Shown in pieces: positions 9,141 to 18,384 of a stretch of 64,000 bases of DNA (positions are counted from its first letter, which is position 1; every line of letters begins with the position of its first letter). The stretch is taken from the NCBI GenBank assembly GCA_903879715.1, contig CAIRMR010000148.1, positions 1 through 64,000 on the forward strand. Reading direction: 5' to 3'. This stretch comes from an uncultured Bacteroidales bacterium (lineage in GTDB: Bacteria > Bacteroidota > Bacteroidia > Bacteroidales > UBA4417). Position numbers and translations under genes: made by a program. The notes under the pieces were generated by a model. It did not search any database. It was not told the origin of the DNA and saw only the letters and a program-made list of their open reading frames with translations.

Positions 9141-9265
9141 TCATTTCTTAAATATTTCCAAACCTTTTAAATGTATCTTCTGATGTTATACAGCTGAACA
9201 AATCAGTTGGAATATTGTATACTTTAGTCTGGGTATAAGTTTCAAACCTCAATCAGATAAAACGC

Positions 9266-9273
9266 TAACTTTG
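9266..9273 (+). promoter_or_regulatory. -7 promoter box candidate for the Nramp gene
   Basis: TAACTTTG fits TAnnTTTG and lies 23 nt before the GTG start. No good TTG at -33. Confidence 0.4.
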
Positions 9274-9296
9274 CGCAAATCCATTTAATCCTTCCC

Positions 9297-10568
9297 GTGA
9301 AAATTTCGCCTTTCCATATCTTAAAGGACCTTCGTCGGCGTGATCACAAACCCGCATTTGGAGGGTTAGAGATTCTCAAATACATTGGCCCCGGATTACT
9401 GGTTACTGTTGGGTTTATTGATCCCGGTAACTGGGCTTCGAATCTGGCTGCCGGAGCTGATTACGGGTATGAACTTTTATGGATGGTTACCCTTTCGACC
9501 ATCATGCTCATTGTTTTGCAACATAACGTGGCCCATCTGGGAATAGCAACAGGACTCTGTCTTTCTGAAGCAGCAACCATGCATATGCCCCGGTGGGTTT
9601 CGCGATCCGTCCTTTCGTCGGCTATAGTTGCGTCCGTTTCTACTTCACTGGCGGAATTGCTTGGCGGAGCTATAGCTTTACAAATGCTGTTCAATATTCC
9701 GATACGAATTGGCGCAATAATTACTCTGATCACCATCGTCATACTCCTGTTTTCGAATTCATACCGTAAACTCGAAAAGTGGATAATCGGATTTGTAAGC
9801 CTGATCGGACTTTCATTTATCTACGAACTAACCCTGTCAGATATATCCTGGAGCCAGGCTGTAATTGGCTGGATAAAGCCTTCATTTCCGGAAGGATCAA
9901 TGATAGTGATTATGAGTGTGCTTGGAGCAGTAGTAATGCCTCATAACCTTTTCCTGCATTCCGAAATTATCCAGAGCCGGCAATGGAATCTTACAGATGA
10001 AAAAATTAAGAACCGGCAACTCCGGTATGAATTCCTGGATACGCTCTTTTCTATGATCGTCGGCTGGGCAATCAACAGCGCGATGATATTGATGGCGGCT
10101 GCCACATTCTTCAGGCATAAAATTCCGGTGGCAGAACTTCAGCAGGCCAAAAATATGCTGGTGCCGCTTCTTGGAAGCAATGCCGCTGTTATTTTTGCAG
10201 TGGCGCTTCTTATGGCTGGAATAGCCTCTACAATAACTTCAGCTATGGCTGGAGGAAGTATTTTTGCAGGGTTTTTTGGCGAGCCTTTCGATATGAAAGA
10301 TAATCATTCAAAATTAGGCGTTCTGATATCTCTCATTCCGGCTGTAATTGTTATATTTGTCATCAGTAATCCGTTCAAAGGACTTATATACTCGCAGATG
10401 CTGTTAAGCATCCAGTTGCCCATCACCATTTTTACCCAGATTTACCTGACATCATCACGGAAAGTAATGAGTAAATATGCCAATTCGATACCACTCACAG
10501 GATTCCTGTTATTGATTGGCGCAGTCGTTACATTTCTTAATATTCGATTGTTAATCAGCTTTTTGTAA
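9297..10568 (+). CDS. Nramp-family divalent metal transporter
   Basis: A 423-aa multi-spanning inner-membrane protein. The Nramp metal-binding motifs are present: DPGNW in the first transmembrane helix (near residue 43) and MPHNLFLHS in the sixth (near residue 214). These bind Mn2+ or Fe2+ for proton-coupled uptake. About 11 hydrophobic helices. The start is GTG at 9297, chosen because the N-terminus KISPFHILKDLRRRD fits and no ATG is nearby. The next gene begins 22 bp after its stop but encodes an unrelated exported protein. It could be named MntH-like, but iron versus manganese cannot be told from sequence. Confidence 0.93.
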   Translation: MKISPFHILKDLRRRDHKPAFGGLEILKYIGPGLLVTVGFIDPGNWASNLAAGADYGYELLWMVTLSTIMLIVLQHNVAHLGIATGLCLSEAATMHMPRWVSRSVLSSAIVASVSTSLAELLGGAIALQMLFNIPIRIGAIITLITIVILLFSNSYRKLEKWIIGFVSLIGLSFIYELTLSDISWSQAVIGWIKPSFPEGSMIVIMSVLGAVVMPHNLFLHSEIIQSRQWNLTDEKIKNRQLRYEFLDTLFSMIVGWAINSAMILMAAATFFRHKIPVAELQQAKNMLVPLLGSNAAVIFAVALLMAGIASTITSAMAGGSIFAGFFGEPFDMKDNHSKLGVLISLIPAVIVIFVISNPFKGLIYSQMLLSIQLPITIFTQIYLTSSRKVMSKYANSIPLTGFLLLIGAVVTFLNIRLLISFL

Positions 10569-10590
10569 AACATAAGTAATCTGCAATTGC

Positions 10591-11469
10591 ATGAATTATA
10601 AATTGAAAATTCTGATTTTCTCACTGTTACTGATCTTCACAGGACTTTCGTCTTTTGCTCAAACAGATGGAGCCGATATAGAGATAGATAATTCCACAGA
10701 TGGGAAAGGCTGGATATTTGGTTTGAATGTGGGTGTTTATTATCCTTCAAAAAAAACTGCGGCCTTTTACAGTGGCGATTCAAAGAATATAAATAATGTG
10801 AATTATGTGATGTCAAATTACTATCTGAAACAGCAGATATTAGAGTTATTGAATGAAAATGCAATTTCAACTACTAAGATAGAAATTGCTGATGACGGTT
10901 TGCCGCAAAATATGCATTATAAATTAGCTCTTCAGCCCGGTTTATACGCGCAATATTGTTTTAATTCAAAGCTGTCGCTCATTATCGAATTTAATTACAT
11001 GAAGTTGAAAGCTAATGATGTGATTGTCTTCGAACTTGATTCGCTATCATACGCGACCAATGCCAAACAGCTTTTATGCCCGGTTCGTGGTGTTGAAGAT
11101 CGGGTATATGCTGATATCGGACTTAAACGTACCTATCAAAAAAGTGAAAAGCTCTCGTATTATGTGATGGGCGGACTAAATGTAAATAGCACTAAAGTAA
11201 AGAAAAGTTCATTTTATGTTTTAGAAGAAGAGTTTGACATGATTGACCATTATAATGGAGTGCCTTATGTCCCGAACAGTGGTATGCAGACCTTTGAAGT
11301 TTACCAGGGCGGCATTGGAGTTGGAATGTTTGCCGGAGCTGGTGCAGCGCTGAATTTTAATGGTATTGTTATTGAACCGGGAATTACCGTGCACTGGCTG
11401 ATGGTGAATCTTGATGGTTACCAAAGCATGAATCCCGGCATTGGGGCTAATGTCCGCTTCATGTTCTAG
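10591..11469 (+). CDS. Putative outer-membrane beta-barrel protein
   Basis: A 292-aa protein with a signal peptide (residues 1-24, ending SSFAQ) and alternating amphipathic strands ending in a terminal aromatic (ANVRFMF), as in small Bacteroidota outer-membrane porin-like proteins. I cannot name a substrate. It starts 22 bp after the Nramp stop and ends 30 bp before the acyltransferase gene, so the three may be co-transcribed. Confidence 0.7.
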   Translation: MNYKLKILIFSLLLIFTGLSSFAQTDGADIEIDNSTDGKGWIFGLNVGVYYPSKKTAAFYSGDSKNINNVNYVMSNYYLKQQILELLNENAISTTKIEIADDGLPQNMHYKLALQPGLYAQYCFNSKLSLIIEFNYMKLKANDVIVFELDSLSYATNAKQLLCPVRGVEDRVYADIGLKRTYQKSEKLSYYVMGGLNVNSTKVKKSSFYVLEEEFDMIDHYNGVPYVPNSGMQTFEVYQGGIGVGMFAGAGAALNFNGIVIEPGITVHWLMVNLDGYQSMNPGIGANVRFMF

Positions 11470-11499
11470 GCTTTTCACAATCAAAACTACAACTGATCC

Positions 11500-12375
11500 A
11501 TGAAGACAATCTCCTATCTTTTTTTGCGGTTTATGATTATCGTTGTCGGGATCATGCCTTTCAGAGTCTTGTATGTTTTTTCAGACGCGATGTTTTTTGT
11601 GATTTACCATGTTATCGGCTATAGGCGAAATGTGGTATTGGTCAATCTTATCAGCTCATTTCCTGAAAAGAATGCAGGTGAAATCCATTTACTTACGAAA
11701 AAATTCTACAAACACCTTTGTGATATCAGCCTCGAAAGTATAAAAGGTTTTACAATGAGTCCGCAGGAAATTATTAGAAGGCATCGTATTCTGAATCCGG
11801 AATTAGCTGATTATCATTTTGATAAAGGTAATAGCGCGATTTCAGTTCCTGGCCATTATAACAATTGGGAATGGGGTTCATTATCTCCGGGTTTGCAACT
11901 CAAATATCCAATTGTCGGGTTTTACAAATGCATGAGCAATAGTCAAGTTGACACATTTGTTAAGTCACACAGAGCAAGATTTAATACCAGGCTGGCTTCC
12001 TTAAAGGAAACGTCAGTTACTTTTAAAGAACTCTCCCATATTCCGCATGCCTATATTATGGCTTCTGATCAGAGCCCGACAAACCTGAAAGAATGTTACT
12101 GGATCGATTTCCTGAATCAGGATACAGCCTGGCTGCATGGGCCTGAAAAATATGCGCGCAGGTACAACTTTCCTGTGATTTATGTTGATATACAAAAAAT
12201 TAAAAGGGGATTTTACGAACTGAAATTAGTTCTTCTAACCGAAGATCCTTCCTCATTACCCGAAGGGGAAATCACCCGGCTTTACACCCAACACCTCGAA
12301 AAATCAATTCTCAACGAACCTGCCTATTGGCTCTGGTCGCATAAGAGGTGGAAACAAAAAAGGGAAAGGGGTTAG
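11500..12375 (+). CDS. Lipid A biosynthesis-type (LpxL/HtrB family) acyltransferase
   Basis: A 291-aa protein with an N-terminal hydrophobic anchor, then the acyltransferase core with the HX4E catalytic motif HYNNWE at residues 119-124 and the downstream MASDQSPT and LWSHKRWK motifs of the LpxL family. Members transfer an acyl chain to lipid A or a related lipid on the inner membrane. Length is normal for the family. The specific acceptor cannot be deduced. Last gene of a possible three-gene run with the Nramp and barrel genes. Confidence 0.88.
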   Translation: MKTISYLFLRFMIIVVGIMPFRVLYVFSDAMFFVIYHVIGYRRNVVLVNLISSFPEKNAGEIHLLTKKFYKHLCDISLESIKGFTMSPQEIIRRHRILNPELADYHFDKGNSAISVPGHYNNWEWGSLSPGLQLKYPIVGFYKCMSNSQVDTFVKSHRARFNTRLASLKETSVTFKELSHIPHAYIMASDQSPTNLKECYWIDFLNQDTAWLHGPEKYARRYNFPVIYVDIQKIKRGFYELKLVLLTEDPSSLPEGEITRLYTQHLEKSILNEPAYWLWSHKRWKQKRERG

Positions 12376-12626
12376 TATCTGATCTTTTAAGTTGATGTTT
12401 TTTCTGGCACAATATTTCAGGAAGAAATTAAAAACACTAAACACAAAACACAAAATGTAAAAGTATCGTACGCCCCTTACTTTAGTGTTTATTATTCTGT
12501 GTTATATGTTTTTCATTACTTTTTAATTCTGGCTTGTCCAGGTTAGGAATTAGGGTTTTGGCTTTAGTGGTTGGAAAATATAACGTTTTCCGCGTTTTCC
12601 GCGCAGCCGAAGAGCAGCGTTCAATT

Positions 12627-12801
12627 TGCAAAAGTTCAAAAAGTTAAAAAATTCAAAAAATTCAAAGGGTTCATAGGTTCAAAGGTTCAAAGGTTCAAAA
12701 GTTCAAAGGTTTAAAGGGACGATTAACGATTAACGATTTGTTCAAGGGTTCCTGCTTCGTTCCTCGCAGTGACAGGTTCAAAGGTTCAAAAGGTTCAAAG
12801 C
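12627..12801. repeat. Low-complexity tandem repeat (GGTTCAAA units)
   Basis: Many imperfect copies of a 9-10 bp unit AAGGTTCAAA, interrupted at 12720-12774 by GATTAAC repeats and a REP-like fragment. Irregular unit spacing rules out a CRISPR array. Confidence 0.8.
12751..12774. repeat. REP-like fragment
   Basis: The reverse complement reads TGTCACTGCGAGGAACGAAG..., resembling the widespread bacterial repeat with core TGCGAGGAACGAAGCA. Only part of one element is present. Confidence 0.5.
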
Positions 12802-12848
12802 TCAGGATTCAGTAGTTTTATTCACTTGTTTTGACATCTGACCTTTAA

Positions 12849-12877
12849 CCAATAACTATTTTTCCAATAACTATTTT
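12849..12877. repeat. Two 14-bp direct repeats, same family as 50166-50220
   Basis: CCAATAACTATTTT at 12849-12862 and 12864-12877. The reverse complement AAAATAGTTATTGG matches the units upstream of gcvP. Confidence 0.6.
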
Positions 12878-12892
12878 CCTTTAACTTTCCCC

Positions 12893-14686
12893 CTAGCCTT
12901 CACTATACATATTCTCAATTTCAACTTTAAACCGTTCAGCAACAACTCTGCGTTTTATCTTCAGCGAAGGTGTTAATTCACCGGTCTGTATAGTGAACTC
13001 AGCTGGAAGGAGCACAATTTTCTTTACCTGTTCGTAAGGTGAAAGATCTTTTTGCAGTTCATTAATCCGCTGCTGATAAAAATCAACTACGGCCTTTTCT
13101 TTAACCTGGTATTCTTTCTTCATTTTTTCAAGGCCCATTTCTTTCATCAGCTCTTCAAAAGCAACAGCAGCGGGAACAACAAGTGCTGTAACATATTTGC
13201 GTTCGCTGCCAATTATAGTAATCTGTTCAATGTAATTATCCCCGGAAAGCAATGATTCGATTTTCTGAGGCGCAATGTATTTTCCTGATGATGTCTTTAT
13301 AATGTCCTTAATCCTGTCAGTAAGGAAAAGATACCCGTTTTCATCGAGCCGCCCTGCATCACCAGTACAAAAATATCCGTCCTTCATCACTTCAGCGGTA
13401 AGTTCCGGCTTTTTGTAATAACCTTGAAAAACAGTTCCGCCTTTTACCATTATCTCATCGTTGTCGCCTATTTTTACATCAAGCGTAGGCATTATTTTTC
13501 CAACTGAACTTGTATTGATGTCATCGTTCAGGAAACAAGTAACCGATGCAACTGTTTCAGTGAGTCCGTACCCGATTTTAATATGAATTCCAACCTGCTC
13601 GAAAAAATGAATAATGTCAAGCGAAAGCGTAGCGCCACCACATACCATAAACCGGAAATTGCCGCCAAGCACCGCACGGCCTTTGGATAACACAAGTTTG
13701 TCAGCGATAGCATATGCAATACGCAAACCAAGTGGAACAGGCTGCTTGATGCACAAATAATTAAAGCGTTTACCGCCCATGCTGATGGCCCATTTAAACA
13801 TAGCTTGTTTTGTTTTGGAGCTTCGGGCAATTTTCGAATTTACGCCTTCGTAAGTCTTTTCGAAGAAACGCGGCACCGAACACATAACCGTAGGTTTTAC
13901 AACCTGAACAGCATCAACTACTTCCTTGGGATTACGCAGGTAATATGAAGTAATTCCGTTACTTAACGCGATAAAAGTCCAGCCCCGTTCAAAAATATGG
14001 CTCAGTGGCAGGAAACATAGCGAAACATCAGCATCGCTGATAGTTATCCTTAAATCGTGAATGGTAACACAATGTCTGAAATTAGAAACCGAGAGCATTA
14101 CACCCTTTGGTTCGCCCGAAGTACCTGAAGTATAAAGAATGGAACATAAATCCGAATCCTGAGCCCCTGCACTCACTATCTTTAATTGTTCCGTATAATT
14201 GCTATTGCTGCCTGATTTCAGGAATTCAGTGAAGTGTTCTGAACTTAATTTATCATCAAGTTTAACAAGAGAGTCGAAAGCGACAATTTTCCGGAGAGTC
14301 GGCACTTTTTCGAAAAGAGTCTTCGCAACATCGTATTGTTCCTGTTCTCCTACCAGGCAGATCACACTTTCTGTTTCTTTAAGCATATATTCAGCCTGAG
14401 CCGCGCTGGTAGATGAGAACAAAGGAACCGAAACAGCTCGTATAAGTTGCAGCGCATAATCCGAAATGGTCCATTCGGGCATATTGCGCGACATAATAGC
14501 AACTTTATCACCCTGTTTTACTCCGTTTGCCAGAAGTGCTTTCGCAGTATCTTCAATAGCTTGCCAGAATGCTGCCCAACTGATTGGGGTCCAGCTTTTA
14601 TCGCTCTTCTGATAAAACAACGCATTACGTGAACCGTATTTAATGCTGTTCTGGTAGATAATTGTTGTAAGAAGCTGGTTTTCCAT
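12893..14686 (-). CDS. Long-chain fatty acid-CoA ligase (AMP-binding family)
   Basis: Activates fatty acids to acyl-CoA through an acyl-adenylate. A 597-aa protein with the P-loop-like motif ILYTSGTSGEPKGVM at residues 183-197, the GYGLTETVA motif, the YFCTGDAGRLDENGYLFLTDR hinge region and the C-terminal TPSLKIKRRVV segment carrying the catalytic lysine. This is the FadD15-like group of long (about 600 aa) bacterial acyl-CoA synthetases. It lacks a signal peptide and is probably peripheral to the inner membrane. Single gene, no beta-oxidation genes nearby. Confidence 0.94.
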   Translation of the reverse strand: MENQLLTTIIYQNSIKYGSRNALFYQKSDKSWTPISWAAFWQAIEDTAKALLANGVKQGDKVAIMSRNMPEWTISDYALQLIRAVSVPLFSSTSAAQAEYMLKETESVICLVGEQEQYDVAKTLFEKVPTLRKIVAFDSLVKLDDKLSSEHFTEFLKSGSNSNYTEQLKIVSAGAQDSDLCSILYTSGTSGEPKGVMLSVSNFRHCVTIHDLRITISDADVSLCFLPLSHIFERGWTFIALSNGITSYYLRNPKEVVDAVQVVKPTVMCSVPRFFEKTYEGVNSKIARSSKTKQAMFKWAISMGGKRFNYLCIKQPVPLGLRIAYAIADKLVLSKGRAVLGGNFRFMVCGGATLSLDIIHFFEQVGIHIKIGYGLTETVASVTCFLNDDINTSSVGKIMPTLDVKIGDNDEIMVKGGTVFQGYYKKPELTAEVMKDGYFCTGDAGRLDENGYLFLTDRIKDIIKTSSGKYIAPQKIESLLSGDNYIEQITIIGSERKYVTALVVPAAVAFEELMKEMGLEKMKKEYQVKEKAVVDFYQQRINELQKDLSPYEQVKKIVLLPAEFTIQTGELTPSLKIKRRVVAERFKVEIENMYSEG

Positions 14687-14863
14687 AGCAAATAAAGTTT
14701 TTTGATTAGGTGTCCTGAAAAAGACGTTGAATGTTGTTTAAACCGTTCGTTTTAGTTGAGATCCGGGAATTATACCGGTTTAAATCGATGTAAAGGTATA
14801 ATATTATTATAAAAAGTACAACACATATTAATAGCTGCATATCAGTAGTTCACATTTTTTTTA

Positions 14864-15023
14864 CCACGGAGACGCGGAGAATACAGAAATTCACAGAGTA
14901 TACTTGTTGGGTTTAAATCCCGGTTTTCACACCTGTGTTCTTTACAAAAATGGAAGGCTTGAGATTTAGAATGAATGCTGTATGTCATCTTCGTGTTCCA
15001 TAGTGCTCTCTGTGTCTCCGTGG
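14864..15023. repeat. 160-bp element bounded by 17-bp inverted repeats
   Basis: Left arm 14864-14880 (CCACGGAGACGCGGAGA) and right arm 15007-15023 (reverse complement CCACGGAGACACAGAGA) match at 15 of 17 bases. No ORF inside. Looks like a short non-autonomous palindromic element. Confidence 0.7.
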
Positions 15024-15153
15024 GTTTTATATGTAAGTAATTTGATGCATAAAGGGTTGATGATCAAGCCGGATTTCCTGCTTTGTTGCTGAATTAGCTT
15101 ATTGATTCTGACTCCTTTTTAAAAAGCACCGCCAAAAACTCCCCCAAAAACGG

Positions 15154-15161
15154 TATCTTTG
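15154..15161 (+). promoter_or_regulatory. -7 promoter box candidate for the first ABC-F gene
   Basis: TATCTTTG fits TAnnTTTG and lies 20 nt before the ATG at 15182. No clear -33 box. Confidence 0.45.
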
Positions 15162-15181
15162 CGCCTCATTAATAAATACAA

Positions 15182-16825
15182 ATGATTTCAGTAGACGGAC
15201 TTACAGTAGAGTTTGGAGGGACCACGCTTTTTAAAGATGTATCTTTTGCAATAAACGAAAAGGACAGAATTGCGCTCATGGGCAAGAATGGCGCAGGAAA
15301 ATCAACTTTACTCAAAATAATATCAGGCACCAAATCGGCTACACGCGGTAAAGTATCAGCACCTAAAGATGCGGTAATAGCTTATTTGCCGCAACATTTA
15401 CTAACCAATGACAGCCGCACCGTTTTCGAAGAGGCAGCACAGGCTTTTGCCCATGTTTTCGAAATGCAGGATGAAATTGACGAACTTAACAACCAGCTTT
15501 CATCTCGTACCGATTACGAATCAGTGGAATACTATGAGCTTATTGATCAGCTTTCGACTTTAAGCGAAAAATTCTATTCCATCGAAGAAATCAATTACGA
15601 TGCGGAGGTGGAAAAAATATTGCTTGGTTTAGGATTTGTTCGTGAGGACTTTAATCGTCCAACCGGTGAATTCAGCGGAGGATGGCGCATGCGCATCGAA
15701 CTTGCAAAAATACTTTTGCAGAAACCTGATCTTCTGCTACTTGATGAGCCCACTAACCATATGGATATTGAGTCTATTCAATGGTTTGAGGATTTTCTTA
15801 TTAACAGTGCAAAAGCAGTCATCGTTATTTCACACGACCGGGCCTTTGTTGATAATATCACCACCCGTACCATCGAAGTTACCATGGGCCGGATTTACGA
15901 TTACAAGGTAAATTACTCCTCATACCTGCAATTGCGTGGTGAAAGGCGCGAACAACAACAGAAACAGTTCGACGAGCAACAAAAATTTATTGCCGATAAC
16001 CAGGATTTTATCGACCGCTTCCGCGGAACTTATTCCAAAACCAACCAGGTTCAGTCGCGGGTAAAAATGCTCGAAAAACTTCCTGCTATTGAAGTCGACG
16101 AAGAAGATAATTCGTCGTTGCGCCTTAAATTCCCTCCTTCACCACGTTCAGGAAGTTACCCGGTTATCCTGGAAGGAATGTCGAAAAGTTATGGTGATCA
16201 CAATGTTTTTTCAAACGCTTCATTTAGCATTGTACGTGGTGAACGGGTTGCTTTTGTTGGAAAAAACGGCGAAGGCAAGTCTACCCTGGTGAAAAGCCTG
16301 ATGGGTGAAGTAGATTACGATGGCAAACTTACACTAGGTCATAATACCATGATCGGTTATTTCGCTCAGAACGAAGCTTCGTTGCTCGACGAAGAAAATA
16401 CGGTTTTTCAAACTATTGATGATGTGGCTAAAGGAGATATACGGACCAAAATAAAAGATCTTCTCGGAGCTTTTATGTTTGGAGGCGATAGCTGGAATAA
16501 AAAGGTGAAAGTCCTTTCAGGTGGTGAGCGTACGCGTTTGGCAATGATCAAACTCTTACTTGAGCCTGTTAATCTTCTTATTCTTGATGAGCCTACCAAT
16601 CACCTTGATATGAAGACAAAAGATATCCTGAAAAGCGCGTTACAGGATTACGACGGAACATTGATACTGGTTTCGCACGACCGTGATTTCCTGGATGGGC
16701 TTGTGAGCAAAGTGTTCGAATTCGGCAATAAACAGGTTAAGGAACACCTCTGTGATATCAACGGTTTCCTTGAGAAGAAGAAGATGGAGAATTTAAGGGA
16801 ATTGGAGAGAACGGGGAAGAAATAG
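15182..16825 (+). CDS. ABC-F family ATPase
   Basis: A 547-aa soluble protein with two ABC ATPase domains and no membrane part. Domain 1 has Walker A GKNGAGKST (about 34-42), signature FSGGWRMR and Walker [13 protein letters not shown]. Domain 2 has GKNGEGKST, LSGGERTR and LLILDEPTNHLD. A charged linker rich in Q/K/E separates them. ABC-F proteins act on the ribosome as translation factors or antibiotic-resistance proteins. The overall form suggests a housekeeping YdiF/YheS-like member rather than a resistance determinant, but that is inference. Both ATP sites look intact, unlike the second ABC-F gene at 61034. Confidence 0.93.
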   Translation: MISVDGLTVEFGGTTLFKDVSFAINEKDRIALMGKNGAGKSTLLKIISGTKSATRGKVSAPKDAVIAYLPQHLLTNDSRTVFEEAAQAFAHVFEMQDEIDELNNQLSSRTDYESVEYYELIDQLSTLSEKFYSIEEINYDAEVEKILLGLGFVREDFNRPTGEFSGGWRMRIELAKILLQKPDLLLLDEPTNHMDIESIQWFEDFLINSAKAVIVISHDRAFVDNITTRTIEVTMGRIYDYKVNYSSYLQLRGERREQQQKQFDEQQKFIADNQDFIDRFRGTYSKTNQVQSRVKMLEKLPAIEVDEEDNSSLRLKFPPSPRSGSYPVILEGMSKSYGDHNVFSNASFSIVRGERVAFVGKNGEGKSTLVKSLMGEVDYDGKLTLGHNTMIGYFAQNEASLLDEENTVFQTIDDVAKGDIRTKIKDLLGAFMFGGDSWNKKVKVLSGGERTRLAMIKLLLEPVNLLILDEPTNHLDMKTKDILKSALQDYDGTLILVSHDRDFLDGLVSKVFEFGNKQVKEHLCDINGFLEKKKMENLRELERTGKK

Positions 16826-16826
16826 G

Positions 16827-16856
16827 TAGTAGTTATGCGATGCCTCGCGTCTCTAC
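16827..16856. repeat. Degenerate REP-like palindrome
   Basis: The right half reads GCGATGCCTCGCGTCTCTAC; the left arm (GTAGTAGTTATGCGA) pairs imperfectly with it. It lies just after the ABC-F stop and may add some termination. Confidence 0.4.
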
Positions 16857-16945
16857 TCAAAAAAAGTGTATGAATATTGATTTGCAAAAACGTAAATTAT
16901 TTCTGTTAAAATGATCCCTTTTTGCGCGTTTAACGCAACTTTCTT

Positions 16946-16976
16946 ATGATTAATCAGTTATATCTGATTAAATCAT
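16946..16976. promoter_or_regulatory. Inverted repeat upstream of the CapA-like gene
   Basis: TTAATCAG (16950-16957) and CTGATTAA (16964-16971) are perfect 8-bp arms, extended with one gap to ATGATTAATCAG / CTGATTAAATCAT. No T-run follows, so an operator is more likely than a terminator. Confidence 0.35.
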
Positions 16977-17009
16977 TAAAGCAGAAATTCTTATTATTAT
17001 TTTCATAAA

Positions 17010-18200
17010 ATGGTATCGAAAAAAAGGCCCCCGAGCAATTCCAACTCATTCTGCTTTTTTATTAAGCGGAAAATCATGCATATTTCACTTATTTTTTCGG
17101 CAGCTGCACTTCTGGCATTAGTGCCATACAAAACATCGGAAAGTGCATCTCTTGCTGTTGAACCGGTTGCTGTCCATGAAGTTACATTGGTTTTCACCGG
17201 CGATATTATGCAGCATATGCCCCAGGTTGACGCAGCCTGGAATGAAGATATGGGTATTTATATCTATGATTCCTGCTTTAAATATATTACACCATGGCTT
17301 GCCGGTGCCGATTTGTCCATCTCTAATCTCGAAACTACTCTTGCCGGAAAACCATACAGTGGTTACCCCGCCTTCAGTTCACCCGATGAACTTGTGAAAG
17401 GCATGCTGAACGCTGGCATTGATATTGTCGGAACAGCCAACAACCATTGCTGTGACCGCGGCAGGACTGGTATCGAACGAACTGTCAGTATGCTCGACAG
17501 CCTGGGAATGATGCATATGGGAACGTATAAAAATGCGGATTCCTACCGAAAAGCAAATCCGAATATTGTGAATACGAGAGGTTTCAGACTGGCTTTTTTA
17601 AATTATACGTATGGGACCAATGGTATTCCTGTGCCTGAAAATAATGTGGTCAGCCTTATCGAAAAAGACCGCCTACAGGCAGATATGAAAGCGGCGCATG
17701 ATTCAGTAGTTGATATGACGATCGTTTTTATCCACTGGGGAGAAGAATACCAGCGGGCACCAAATGCATTTCAGAAAGACATCGCTGCGTATCTTTTTGC
17801 TAAGGGTGCTGATATTATCATAGGATCGCATCCGCATGTTATACAGCCCATGGAATGGCGCAAATCCGATACTCTTAAAAAAGAGCAACTGGTAGTTTGG
17901 TCATTGGGAAATTATGTATCGAACCAGCGAAAACGATATACAGATGGCGGTGCCATGTTTTCGGTAAAACTTCAGAAGGAATCAGGGCATACAAAGATTA
18001 AAGAAGCAGGGTACCGGTTGACCTGGGTGTATAATCCTTTGGAAAAAGGAAAGAGGCAATATTATATTCTACCGGCCGCAAGGTTTGAAAATGATACGGT
18101 TTTACTGGATACACAGGCCAGAGGCGACTTAAAACAATTCCTTACTGACTCAAGGGAATTACTCGAAAGTTACAATTTGAACATAAGTGAATTAAGATAA
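17010..18200 (+). CDS. CapA/PgsA-like metallophosphatase-fold protein
   Basis: A 396-aa exported protein of the CapA family (named after poly-gamma-glutamate capsule synthesis; many members have no known substrate). Metal-site motifs are visible: FTGDIMQH, ISNLETTL, GTANNHCCDRG, FIHWGEEYQ and GSHPHVIQPMEW. The N-terminus is a basic stretch followed by a hydrophobic segment (about residues 24-38), a signal anchor. An alternative start is the ATG at 17076. No capsule genes are nearby, so a role in poly-gamma-glutamate synthesis is not supported by context. Family assignment is firm; function is open. Confidence 0.85.
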   Translation: MVSKKRPPSNSNSFCFFIKRKIMHISLIFSAAALLALVPYKTSESASLAVEPVAVHEVTLVFTGDIMQHMPQVDAAWNEDMGIYIYDSCFKYITPWLAGADLSISNLETTLAGKPYSGYPAFSSPDELVKGMLNAGIDIVGTANNHCCDRGRTGIERTVSMLDSLGMMHMGTYKNADSYRKANPNIVNTRGFRLAFLNYTYGTNGIPVPENNVVSLIEKDRLQADMKAAHDSVVDMTIVFIHWGEEYQRAPNAFQKDIAAYLFAKGADIIIGSHPHVIQPMEWRKSDTLKKEQLVVWSLGNYVSNQRKRYTDGGAMFSVKLQKESGHTKIKEAGYRLTWVYNPLEKGKRQYYILPAARFENDTVLLDTQARGDLKQFLTDSRELLESYNLNISELR

Positions 18201-18384
18201 AAGGCATGTCGGTTTAAAGAATATCATATTCTGCATTTATTCAAATTATATTAAAATGAATGAGCAAGAAATGGTCTTGATTTACCAATTCCTTCTATCA
18301 TACATCATATTCGTGCGAAATTAGTCTGCATGTGTGTGAATGAGACAAATGCTTTATTTCTCATCTCCTTGTAAGCTCGAATTT

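Larger units (their letters stand above)
12376..12892. other. Intergenic region, 517 bp, repeat-filled
   Basis: Between two convergent genes. Filled by short tandem GTTCAAAG-type repeats, a duplicated GATTAAC unit, a REP-like fragment and two copies of CCAATAACTATTTT. No coding sequence supported. Confidence 0.7.
14687..15181. other. Intergenic region, 495 bp
   Basis: Divergent promoter region between the acyl-CoA ligase and ABC-F genes. It contains the inverted-repeat element 14864-15023 and a -7 box for the ABC-F gene. No coding sequence supported. Confidence 0.6.

Noticed and set aside
12627-12801. CRISPR-like array
   Set aside because: Units are 9-10 bp with no constant spacers, and no cas genes are near.
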